Assembly: GCA_902778275.1 (NCBI GenBank)
Contig: CACYXE010000006.1
Location: 1-64,000, forward strand
Source: Oscillospiraceae bacterium
GTDB lineage: Bacteria > Bacillota > Clostridia > Oscillospirales > Oscillospiraceae
Reading direction: 5' to 3'
Length of the DNA stretch: 64,000 nucleotides
Shown in pieces: positions 17,274 through 24,795 of this stretch. Position numbers and translations under genes: made by a program. Every line of letters starts with the position of its first letter. The stretch's first letter is position 1. The notes below the pieces were generated by a model. It worked only from the letters and a program-made list of their open reading frames with translations, was not told the DNA's origin and did no database searches.

Positions 17274-17476
17274 GATACCATTCTCCAATTGCCCATTACT
17301 TTTCTGTATCTGTCTATACTCCTCGTATATTCCAATTAAGGTTTCTTCTTTCTTTTTGTTTCGAGTACAAGTCATGGATTACAGTTCACTGTCGTAAAAC
17401 CAATAATAGTAGCAATAATATTCTTTTGTAAGGTACACAGCCTCCTTGCATTTATTGAGCATCTCTCAAAAACTGG

Positions 17477-18016
17477 TTAAGGGAAGACTATTTCCGGTGA
17501 GTCGTCTACGTATTCCTCAATTCTGTTGTTGTCTCCAAATTTACAGGAATACTTGTCAATAACAGCCGTTAATCCGGAAATATCTTCTATCTTATCTAAA
17601 GTTTCTATAATAATGTTCTGATTGGGTGCTACTCTCACGTTTGAATTCAGTTGTGAGTCGTACATAATAGTACCTTCTTCATCAAAAAAAACACTGTATA
17701 ATGTAATACTTGTAATTGTCTGATTTGAGTTATTCTTCACCTTGTAAGCATAGTAGTAGTATCTTGATTGTTCTTTTGTAATATTGCCTTCAACTAGTAG
17801 TAAAATCGGTTCTTTCGGACCTGTAATCGTGTTGCTTTGAGAATCTGAAGCCGAGTCAGTGGGATTATTAGCAAATGGATCTGTCGGTGATTCAGTAATA
17901 ACTGGGTCAACCGAAGCAGTATTTGCGGATAGCGTTGAAGTCTCTGTATTGTTGCCACAACCTGAAAGCAGCACAATAGTAGCAATAAAGATTAATAACG
18001 AAATGATTTTTTTCAT
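17477..18016 (-). CDS. Putative lipoprotein of unknown function
   Basis: A 179-residue protein with a lipoprotein signal peptide (MKKIISLLIFIATIVLLSGC; lipid-modified Cys20), a Ser/Thr/Pro-rich linker (21-65) and a C-terminal beta domain (about 70-165). That domain has the look of extracellular FxLYD-type beta sandwiches (YYYYAYKVKNNSNQTITSIT), but the family call is only a suggestion. GGAGGA precedes the start. It lies six bases after the 78-residue ORF and shares its AT-rich composition. Confidence 0.7.
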   Translation of the reverse strand: MKKIISLLIFIATIVLLSGCGNNTETSTLSANTASVDPVITESPTDPFANNPTDSASDSQSNTITGPKEPILLLVEGNITKEQSRYYYYAYKVKNNSNQTITSITLYSVFFDEEGTIMYDSQLNSNVRVAPNQNIIIETLDKIEDISGLTAVIDKYSCKFGDNNRIEEYVDDSPEIVFP

Positions 18017-18022
18017 TTGCTT

Positions 18023-18259
18023 TTATTCCTCCATTTTTCTATGGAATACGACTGTTCTTTGAATAATAGGCTTCTCTATTACATTTACACTATAGCCGTT
18101 ATCTTTTGCCAGCTTTGCAATTGGAGACCCATACCTGATATAATGCGTACCAGGAAGAGGTTTTCCTATCTTTTCTTCATACAATCTTTCAGAAACATCA
18201 AAATCCATTCCTTTACTAAATTTGTAAGCAAACCAAGATAGATCTAATGCTTTCCCCAT
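18023..18259 (-). CDS. 78-residue hypothetical protein heading the AT-rich operon
   Basis: A short protein (MGKALDLSWFAYKF... ending HRKMEE) with an excellent ribosome binding site, AAGGAGG, about eight bases before ATG 18259. It has no membrane segment and no recognised domain; a middle segment (GTHYIRYGSPIAKLAKDNGY) looks globular. Short spacing to the lipoprotein gene supports cotranscription. Translation is likely from the initiation signals; function is unknown. Confidence 0.55.
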   Translation of the reverse strand: MGKALDLSWFAYKFSKGMDFDVSERLYEEKIGKPLPGTHYIRYGSPIAKLAKDNGYSVNVIEKPIIQRTVVFHRKMEE

Positions 18260-18746
18260 TAATTATGCCTCCTTTCTTTATTCTTAAGTATTTTTGCTTT
18301 GTACGCGAGCGCCAAAAAGCAAAAAAGTGCGCAGCCCCAAACGGAACCACGCACCGAAAAACGCCACCTCCGTTTGTTGCCACACAAACTTTCGGCTTAT
18401 CACAAGGAAAGCGAAGTGGAGAAAGCGTTTTTACCAAAGAAAAACACTTTCCCGTAATAAGCCATTTTATTCAGTTTGTGTGGCAATTACATCTTATCAT
18501 GGCTTTTGGCAAATTACAATCTTTTCCTTCCCCTGGCTTGAATTATTTTTATCTTCACAAAAGCCGCCAAGCCGAAAAAATATGCCGGGGACGACAGCGC
18601 ATAGCGTCACCGCCCCCGGCATACATTTTATGGACCGCACATGAAAAGAATGGCGTGTTGTGGAAACGCCCCGGTTTTCTGTGGTTTCTCGAATGAGTGT
18701 TTTGGCCGCTACAAAAAATATTGCAGCGCCCCTTTCTTTTTGCTTT
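18260..18746. other. Gene-free, palindrome-rich flank of the AT-rich island
   Basis: No convincing gene. Short ORFs here lack ribosome binding sites and domains. Two large dyads stand out: TTGCCACACAAACT (18377-18390) plus GGCTTAT (18394-18400) pair with ATAAGCC (18457-18463) plus AGTTTGTGTGGCAA (18473-18486), and TATGCCGGGG (18581-18590) pairs with CCCCGGCATA (18614-18623). Layout and composition recall leader regions of mobilisation modules in Firmicute integrative elements. That resemblance is from memory and untested. Confidence 0.5.
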
Positions 18747-19838
18747 TTACTGTACCGTCACCTTGAGGCTGCTGCGGCCGTTGGAGACCTGCAGCGACTC
18801 CCCGGCTTTTAACTCAGGGGACGCGTACAGGATCGTCTTATAGTCGCCGTCCGCCACGAAGCTGACGCCGCCGAAGGACAGCGTATCCCCGTCGCTGCCC
18901 GTCATGGGGCAGAACAGATAGGGCGTATCGCTGCTCGCAGGCTCCGCCTGGTTGCGGGAATCGGACAGGGCCCGCAGCTCACAAGCGCCCAGGCGCAGGG
19001 CGCCCGCCGCCTGCAGGGCCTGCTTGTCGGCCACGATGACCACGCTGCCGCCGGAGATCGACAGGTCGCTGGCGGCGGAAATACCGTCTCCGTCGCTGAC
19101 GATGTTCAGCGTGCCGCCCTTGACCTCCACATAGCCCTTGCCTTCCTTCTTGGCGCTGCTGGCCTTGACGCCGTCGTTGCCGCAGCTGACCGTCACCGTG
19201 CCGCCCTTGATCTCCACGGACTCGGAGCCGCGGATGCCGTTGTTGGCGGCGGTGACCGTAATGGTGCCGGAGTTGATGTCCAGGTCGTCCTTGCAGGTGA
19301 TGCCGTTGTTCAGATAGCCCAGGATCTCCAGACTGCCCTCGCCCTCGATGTCCAGGTCGTCCTCGGAAAACAGGGCGGCGCCGCTGGCGGTGCCGTCAAA
19401 GGATGCCATGTCGGTTCTCACGCCGGACTGCAGGCGGTTCTCGCCCCTGAGCTGCAGACGCAGGTTTTTGGCCTGCAGGATCTGGATGGCCGGGCCCGCG
19501 CTGTTGGAGATGCTGGCCCCGTCCAGGACCAGGGTCACGTCCATGGCGTCGTCCCCGGTGTCCACGATGATCTGCCCCTCGTCCAGCTTGCCGCTGAGGG
19601 TATAGGTGCCCACGGCGCTGATGGTGACCGTGCCGCCCTGGACCCGGGCGCCGCCGCCGGCGATCTCCGCGCCGCCGCCGGTGAGGGTGATCACTGTGCC
19701 GCTGTCCGCCGGGGCCGCCGTCTCCGGGGCCGCCTCAGCCTGCTCCGAGACCGCCGGGGCCGCGGGACTGTCGCCGCCGCAGGCGCTCAGCGCCAGCAGG
19801 CAGGCCAGGATAAGTAAGACTGAAAGAATTTTTTTCAT
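18747..19838 (-). CDS. Carbohydrate-binding beta-helix lipoprotein (Cthe_2159-like)
   Basis: A 363-residue lipoprotein (signal MKKILSVLLILACLLALSAC, Cys20). After an Ala/Pro/Glu linker come repeated short beta strands with Gly/Asn/Asp turns (ITLTGGG, GQIIVDTGDDAMDVTLVLDG, NNGITCKDDLDI, DGISAASDLSISGG), the pattern of a right-handed parallel beta helix as in Cthe_2159, which binds acidic polysaccharides. It is the last gene of the CotH/VTC/DUF4956 operon and overlaps the preceding stop by one base (TAATG). It probably sits on the cell surface with CotH. Confidence 0.85.
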   Translation of the reverse strand: MKKILSVLLILACLLALSACGGDSPAAPAVSEQAEAAPETAAPADSGTVITLTGGGAEIAGGGARVQGGTVTISAVGTYTLSGKLDEGQIIVDTGDDAMDVTLVLDGASISNSAGPAIQILQAKNLRLQLRGENRLQSGVRTDMASFDGTASGAALFSEDDLDIEGEGSLEILGYLNNGITCKDDLDINSGTITVTAANNGIRGSESVEIKGGTVTVSCGNDGVKASSAKKEGKGYVEVKGGTLNIVSDGDGISAASDLSISGGSVVIVADKQALQAAGALRLGACELRALSDSRNQAEPASSDTPYLFCPMTGSDGDTLSFGGVSFVADGDYKTILYASPELKAGESLQVSNGRSSLKVTVQ

Positions 19839-20500
19839 TACATCATTTCCCTGTCGGATTCGTAGCCGCAGATGATGTTCAAATTCCCGTTGCGGCAGCG
19901 GATCGCGTCGATAAATTCCTTGCTGATGCCGGCATTTTTCAGCTCGATCATATAGGTCAGCTCGTAGAGGGTACCCATGTTGGTGGTACGCACCCGGACC
20001 AGGTCGTGATAGCGCGTGTACTGCTCAAACAGGTCGTCGAACAGGCCCTCATAGTCCAGATTCTCCGGAATGGTGATCTTCAGCTGACGGGTGTGCTCTC
20101 CGGTCTTGCCGAACTGGAAGTGCTCCAGCAGCAGGGCAAAGACCGCCACCACCACGAAGAACACCACCGCCGCCGCCACATAGCCCATGCCGCAGGCAAG
20201 GCCGACGGCCACGGCGAAGAACAGGCCCGCGATCTCCTTGGCGGTGCCCGGCGCGCTGCGGAAGCGCACCAGGGCGAAGGTACCCGCCACAGCCAGCCCC
20301 GCGCCGATGTTGCCGTTGACCATCATGATCACCAGGGTCACGATGGGCGCCAGCAGGGCCAGCGCCTGGGTATAGGTGGCGCTGTGCCGGTCCTTGTGGG
20401 CGAAGACCAGGGCCGCGCCCAGGCCCAGCACGATGGACGCGCCCAGGCACAGCAGGAAAGGCAGCAGGCGCATCTGGGCCGGGATCACACTGTTAAACAT
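19838..20500 (-). CDS. DUF4956 domain-containing membrane protein
   Basis: A 220-residue protein with about four transmembrane segments in residues 10-125, then a soluble domain (LKITIPENLDYEGLFDDLFEQY to the C-terminus). VRFRSAPGTAKEIAGLFFAVAVG is the conserved core of the family. DUF4956 genes usually stand beside VTC-domain genes, as here, and may form a membrane partner for the polymerase-like enzyme. It overlaps the VTC gene by eight bases. Confidence 0.9.
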   Translation of the reverse strand: MFNSVIPAQMRLLPFLLCLGASIVLGLGAALVFAHKDRHSATYTQALALLAPIVTLVIMMVNGNIGAGLAVAGTFALVRFRSAPGTAKEIAGLFFAVAVGLACGMGYVAAAVVFFVVVAVFALLLEHFQFGKTGEHTRQLKITIPENLDYEGLFDDLFEQYTRYHDLVRVRTTNMGTLYELTYMIELKNAGISKEFIDAIRCRNGNLNIICGYESDREMM

Positions 20501-21215
20501 GGAAAACCACTTCCTTTATGTAGTCGTCAAGGATGTGCTCTTTGTAGCACACGCCGTATTTGGAAAAGGTGGTGGGGAACAGGGAGAGCTCGCTGAGCAT
20601 CCGGGCCAGCCACAGAGGCGCGGCATCAGGGATCTTGATCTCCATGAGCACCTGCCCGTCCCGCAGCAGCGGCTCGCCCTGGCTTCCGGCGCGCAGGTCC
20701 AGCTCCGTCTGCCGCCAGCGGATGTTCCGGTCAAAGGTGATGCGCAGCTCATGATCCTCCCTGGCTCGCCAGGCCGTCCGGTCGCAGGCCAGATAGACCC
20801 TGGCCGCGGGCCGGTAGCTTCTGAGGAAAAAGTCGATCTCCCGGGTCATCTGGCTGTCCTCCTCCGGACCGCCGGACCCATCCAGCCAGGCCGCCGCCCG
20901 GGCCTCGGGCATGGCCACCCGGCGCTTATACACGATGCCCTTGAATTTTTTCTTCAGCTCCACGAACACCATGTCCTCGTCCCCGGGCACGTTGTAGCTG
21001 CGCAGGCGCAGCTTTTCCTTGTACACCGGCGCGTCGATGGAGTGGCGGATCAGCCTGTAGTCGTCGCTGTCGTAATAGAGGCTGCACACGGTGCTTTCCG
21101 GGTACTCGTCCGGCTCGATGTAGGGCTCCAGCCGGGCGAACAGCGCCGCATACTCCGCCGCCGAGAGCAGATATTTTTTCTCGTAGCGCTTGAAGGTCAG
21201 CTTGGTTTCTTCCAT
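20493..21215 (-). CDS. VTC-domain polyphosphate polymerase-like protein
   Basis: A 240-residue soluble protein of the VTC (triphosphate tunnel) fold. Basic and acidic tunnel residues are visible in KRYEKKYLL, YKEKLRLRSY, VFVELKKKFKGIVYKRR, ITFDRNIRWR and LMEIKIP, with KYG near the end. Yeast Vtc4 makes polyphosphate from ATP; bacterial versions beside DUF4956 and CotH are mostly uncharacterised. ATG 21215 is used, four bases after the CotH stop; a TTG at 21227 would extend it into CotH. Confidence 0.9.
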   Translation of the reverse strand: MEETKLTFKRYEKKYLLSAAEYAALFARLEPYIEPDEYPESTVCSLYYDSDDYRLIRHSIDAPVYKEKLRLRSYNVPGDEDMVFVELKKKFKGIVYKRRVAMPEARAAAWLDGSGGPEEDSQMTREIDFFLRSYRPAARVYLACDRTAWRAREDHELRITFDRNIRWRQTELDLRAGSQGEPLLRDGQVLMEIKIPDAAPLWLARMLSELSLFPTTFSKYGVCYKEHILDDYIKEVVFHV

Positions 21216-21216
21216 A

Positions 21217-23646
21217 TCATTTCCCAAAGTAGTGGACGCGCTGCTGCTCGTCCAGCTTGAAGATCCGGCACAGCGTGTCGATGTTGTGCTGCCGCCAGTC
21301 CTTGTCCTGGATGAAGCTCTTCAGCTGCTGCACATGCCGCGCCCAGTCGTTATAGGTCAGCGCGTAGCGCAAGTAGTCCCGCTCCACCTCCGGCTCCACC
21401 TGGGCGGCCAGCCGGTCGATCTCCGCCAGGACCTTGTCGTTGGTCAGAGGGCCGTCGGCCGCAAACAGCTCGCCCGCCCGGGTCAGCATCTGATCCCGGA
21501 AGTCGTCGTTCTTCAGCAGCCGGGCCAGCACCGTGCAGATCTGTTTGCTGTACATCTGGGAATCGGAGAACAGATTGTAGAAGTTGTTCCCCTCTTCCCG
21601 GAAGGCGGCGTCCAGATCGTAGAACATGAAACGCCATTTCCCGTCGCCCTCGGTGGAGCGCACGTAGCGCAGATTGCCGTAGGTCAGGTCGCTGTTGGCG
21701 CAGTAGCCTTCCAGCAAAAACCAGTCGATCATGCTGTTGACATCCAGGCGCCGGCAGAAATAGTCGTAGTTGGCGGGGTCGCTCATGTCGTGGCTCAGGG
21801 CATAGTCGAAGACCTCATTGCAGATCTCCGTGCCGATGGTGTTGTCCGCCTCCACGGTGGTGACGCTCTCCCTGCTGTAGCCCATCAGGTCGGCGTACAT
21901 CTGCTCGTTGGACTTCTCCATCAGGGCGTAGATGCCGTAGTACTTGCCGTCCACATAGAGGACGCAGTAGCGGCTGCGCTGGGTCACCAGGGAATCGCTG
22001 GCCGACAGGGCCAGGTTCAGGCACAGCTCGTTGCGGAAGACCGTGGTGTAATAGTCCTGCCCGGCGCGCAGCAGCAGATTGGTAAACTGCTTCACCCCGC
22101 CGCCGAAGAGGTCATAGGCCAGCCGCTCCTGCCCGTAGGAGCCCCGGAAGCGCATGCTCATATTCTTCTTGGGCAGCTCCAGGCTGGTGCCGCCCTGCAT
22201 CTTGATGCCGCAGGGGATGCTGAAGCTGCTGTCCCCGTCGTAGAAGGCCAGGTTGCCCGGGGTCTCGATTTCCTTGGAACCGGTATAGTACATGCCGTTA
22301 AAGGTCAGCTTGTCGTTGGAGACCAGGCTCACCACCGGCAGGCTGTGCCCCTGGTTGAGGATATAGCTCAGGGTCAGCACCCGGCTGGGCATGGCCCCGG
22401 TCTCCCAGTTGATGGCCCGGACCACGGTGGTGGTGCTCAGCTGCAGCGGCTCCGTATAGATGGGGCTGGAAGCGTTGGGCGTGGTGCCGTCGGTGGTATA
22501 GTAGATGGTGCCGGGGGCCTCCAGCGTCACGGTCACATAGGGCACGTCGTCGAACACGCCGTCCGGCTCCGCCGCCTGAGGCATCAGCGCCACCCGACGA
22601 TAGCCGCCCAGGTTTTCCCGCCCGGGGGTCTCCGCGTCAAAGTAAAACCAGCCGTTCTGCCCCGGCATGCGGCCGTAGCTGCAGTTATAGGGGATGTCCC
22701 GCAGGGAGGCGTAGTCGATCAGCGTCCCGTCAGATTTGCTCAGATACAGCTTCTCGGAGGCGGAATCCAGAGAAATGGCCGTACAGGTCTCGTAATAGCC
22801 GCCGGTGTCCATCTCGTCGCAGCAAATCACATAGGTCCCACCCGGCGCCAGGGTCACCGCCGGGAAGCGCCACAGCAGATAGTTGTCCTTATCGTCGGAG
22901 AGGAAGTACTCCGACAGGTCCACGGTCTCGTCGGAGATGTTGCGGATCTCCACCCAGTCGCTGGTGCCCACCAGGTACAGGTTCAGTCCCGCCCGGTTGG
23001 ACACCGCCACCTCGCTGATCACCAGCGGGCCCTGTGGCTCCAGGGTCTCCTGCCAGCGCACGTAGCCCTCATAGCTGTTTTCATAACCGGGCGTGGGGTA
23101 AAGACTCTCGGTCTGCTCCCCATCCGCTACGTACACCACGGACACGTCCCCGGTCTCACTGCTGCACAGCAGCTGATGGACCAGATAGCCGTGGCTGTTG
23201 TAGAGATACACTGTCTCCCCCGCGGAGAGGGAGAAATTGGTGTGCAGGCCCGCCTCCCGGTCCTTGCTGTCGGCAAAGACCAACAGCCGCTCCCCGGCGG
23301 GCAGGGTCAGCCTGGGCAGGGTCCAGCCGATCCGATCCGCCCGGTCGGCCAGGCGCCAGCCGCCCAGGTCCACATCGGTGTCGGAGACGTTGACCAGCTC
23401 GATCCAGTCGGAGAAGTCTCCATCCTCGTCCCGGAGCACCGCCCGGTTCTTGGCCATGACCTCGGAGATGCGGATCTTCTCCGCGTCCTGCCGCAGCAGA
23501 GGGTCTTCCGTAACGACCGGCGCCGCTTCTGTCTCCGGTTCGGCCGTCTTCTCCCCGCCGCAGGCGGTCAGCAGCAGAAAGCCGATCGCCAGCAGGGCGG
23601 CAGCGCCCAGTTTGATGCATATGTTTCCTTTGCCGGGTCCGCCCAT
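21217..23646 (-). CDS. CotH kinase family lipoprotein with two lamin-tail domains
   Basis: An 809-residue lipoprotein (lipobox LLLTAC). Order: two LTD beta sandwiches (about 50-160 and 180-280), a chitobiase/FN3-associated segment (IYYTTDGTTPNASSPIY), then a CotH kinase domain (GIKMQGGTSLELPKKNMSMRF, LLRAGQDYY, YVDGKYYGIYALMEK, MFYDLDAAF). Spore CotH is a protein kinase of the atypical fold; surface members are linked to extracellular phosphorylation. ATG 23646 has AGGAGG six bases upstream. First gene of the operon, behind a near-consensus promoter. Confidence 0.92.
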   Translation of the reverse strand: MGGPGKGNICIKLGAAALLAIGFLLLTACGGEKTAEPETEAAPVVTEDPLLRQDAEKIRISEVMAKNRAVLRDEDGDFSDWIELVNVSDTDVDLGGWRLADRADRIGWTLPRLTLPAGERLLVFADSKDREAGLHTNFSLSAGETVYLYNSHGYLVHQLLCSSETGDVSVVYVADGEQTESLYPTPGYENSYEGYVRWQETLEPQGPLVISEVAVSNRAGLNLYLVGTSDWVEIRNISDETVDLSEYFLSDDKDNYLLWRFPAVTLAPGGTYVICCDEMDTGGYYETCTAISLDSASEKLYLSKSDGTLIDYASLRDIPYNCSYGRMPGQNGWFYFDAETPGRENLGGYRRVALMPQAAEPDGVFDDVPYVTVTLEAPGTIYYTTDGTTPNASSPIYTEPLQLSTTTVVRAINWETGAMPSRVLTLSYILNQGHSLPVVSLVSNDKLTFNGMYYTGSKEIETPGNLAFYDGDSSFSIPCGIKMQGGTSLELPKKNMSMRFRGSYGQERLAYDLFGGGVKQFTNLLLRAGQDYYTTVFRNELCLNLALSASDSLVTQRSRYCVLYVDGKYYGIYALMEKSNEQMYADLMGYSRESVTTVEADNTIGTEICNEVFDYALSHDMSDPANYDYFCRRLDVNSMIDWFLLEGYCANSDLTYGNLRYVRSTEGDGKWRFMFYDLDAAFREEGNNFYNLFSDSQMYSKQICTVLARLLKNDDFRDQMLTRAGELFAADGPLTNDKVLAEIDRLAAQVEPEVERDYLRYALTYNDWARHVQQLKSFIQDKDWRQHNIDTLCRIFKLDEQQRVHYFGK

Positions 23647-23676
23647 GGCCGCCTCCTGCACGCAGAAATTCATAGT

Positions 23677-23706
23677 ATTATACCCCAAAAGCGCCCCCGG
23701 TGTCAA
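23677..23706 (-). promoter_or_regulatory. Near-consensus promoter of the CotH operon
   Basis: TTGACA (23706-23701) and TATAAT (23682-23677), both perfect, with an 18-base spacer. Confidence 0.8.
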
Positions 23707-23728
23707 TGATGTGCCCCGGCTTTTGCTC

Positions 23729-23757
23729 TTGCGCGATCAGATCCGGGCGGGTATAAT
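23729..23757 (+). promoter_or_regulatory. Promoter of the DUF2461 gene
   Basis: TTGCGC (23729-23734), 17 bases, TATAAT (23752-23757), 30 bases before the start codon and divergent from the CotH promoter. Confidence 0.65.
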
Positions 23758-23787
23758 AACAGGGACGTTTCAGAAAGAGGGTTCACT

Positions 23788-24471
23788 ATGTTCAAGGGAT
23801 TTACGAAAGAGACCAGCGATTTTCTGTGGGAGCTGAGCTTCCACAACGAACGGCCCTGGTTTTTGGAACACAAGGAGCAGTTCGAGCGCTGCCTGAACCA
23901 GCCCTTCAGGGACCTGGCCCGGGAGACGGCGGCGCTGATGGAGGAGCGCTGGCCCCAGATAGACTGGCGCGTCCACATCTCCCGCATCTACCGGGACGCC
24001 CGGCGGCTCTTTGGCCGGGGGCCTTACAAGGACCACCTGTGGTTCACCGTCTCCGACGGGGACCCCCATTCCATGGGCCCCGCCTTCTGGTTCGAGATCG
24101 GTCCCGCGGTGTACAGCTACGGCATGGGCTTCTGGGACCCGCCCCCTGCGGAGATGGACTTCTTCCGCCGCAGCATCGACGCAAACCCCGCCCGCTTTGA
24201 GCGGCTGGCATCGGATCTGGCCCGGCGCAGGGGGCTGCGCCTGGGCGGCCCGGAGTACAAGCGGCCCAAGGGCGACCTGGGTCCGGCGATCAATCCCTGG
24301 TACAACCGCCGCTATCTCTTCGTGGAGAGCGAGCACGACTTCGGCGGGGACGCGCTGAGCGCCGGGCTGCCCAAAAAGCTGCTCAGCGCCTACGAAAAGC
24401 TCATGCCCATGTATGCGTATTTGATGGAGGTCCACCGGGGCTACGGCCAAAGTGTTGAGGAAAAACAATAA
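23788..24471 (+). CDS. DUF2461 domain-containing protein
   Basis: A 227-residue protein with the DUF2461 (TIGR02453) pattern: FLWELSFHNERPWFLEHKEQFE at the start, ISRIYRDARRLFGRGPYKDHLW near residue 70, and FWFEIGPAVYSYGMGFWDP near 103. The family is widespread and has no established biochemical role. Single-gene unit with its own promoter, convergent with the small gene that follows. Confidence 0.88.
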   Translation: MFKGFTKETSDFLWELSFHNERPWFLEHKEQFERCLNQPFRDLARETAALMEERWPQIDWRVHISRIYRDARRLFGRGPYKDHLWFTVSDGDPHSMGPAFWFEIGPAVYSYGMGFWDPPPAEMDFFRRSIDANPARFERLASDLARRRGLRLGGPEYKRPKGDLGPAINPWYNRRYLFVESEHDFGGDALSAGLPKKLLSAYEKLMPMYAYLMEVHRGYGQSVEEKQ

Positions 24472-24475
24472 GTAC

Positions 24476-24509
24476 AAAAAACAAGGCTGCCGGATTTCGG
24501 CAGCCTTGT
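24476..24509 (-). terminator. Terminator, mainly for the leftward small gene
   Basis: ACAAGGCTGCCG (24481-24492) and CGGCAGCCTTGT (24498-24509). On the minus strand six T follow; the plus side lacks an adjacent T run. Confidence 0.85.
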
Positions 24510-24525
24510 CCCATATTTTGCTTTT

Positions 24526-24735
24526 TTACAGGGCCTCGATGGCTTCCTGTACCTTCTTGGCCATATCCTCGGGCACGATCTTCTTGCTGACGACCAGATT
24601 GAAGATCTCACCGCAGGTCTTCTTGTTGAAGGGCAGTCTGGGCACCTTCATCAGTTGCGGCGCGTACTGCTCGATGATCGCCACGCATTGGGGATTGCTG
24701 AAGCACTCTTTCACGGTCATGTTTTTGAAATCCAT
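24526..24735 (-). CDS. Small helical protein of unknown function
   Basis: A 69-residue protein (MDFKNMTVKECFSNPQCVAI...EAIEAL). The pattern of a short helix, ANPE-like NPQCVAIIEQYAPQL, then LPFNKKTCGEIFNLV and a final helix resembles a small helical module that also occurs as an appendage of some glycosidases; this is only a resemblance. ATG 24735 has AAGGAGA upstream. It has its own terminator and begins 60 bases downstream of the FAD-enzyme operon. Confidence 0.65.
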   Translation of the reverse strand: MDFKNMTVKECFSNPQCVAIIEQYAPQLMKVPRLPFNKKTCGEIFNLVVSKKIVPEDMAKKVQEAIEAL

Positions 24736-24795
24736 ATCGGTTCTCCTTTTTCTCATATTGTCCGTCGGCGGTCCCCGCCTCTTGGCTGTATTGTA

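Noticed and set aside
18247-18696. 149-codon plus-strand ORF in the AT-rich flank
   Set aside because: It covers the inverted repeats, has no ribosome binding site, overlaps the well-initiated leftward gene and shows no domain.
21190-23709. 839-codon open frame on the plus strand opposite the CotH gene
   Set aside because: It mirrors the CotH lipoprotein gene, is rich in His, Gln, Val and Gly as expected of GC-rich antisense, and has no ribosome binding site or domain.
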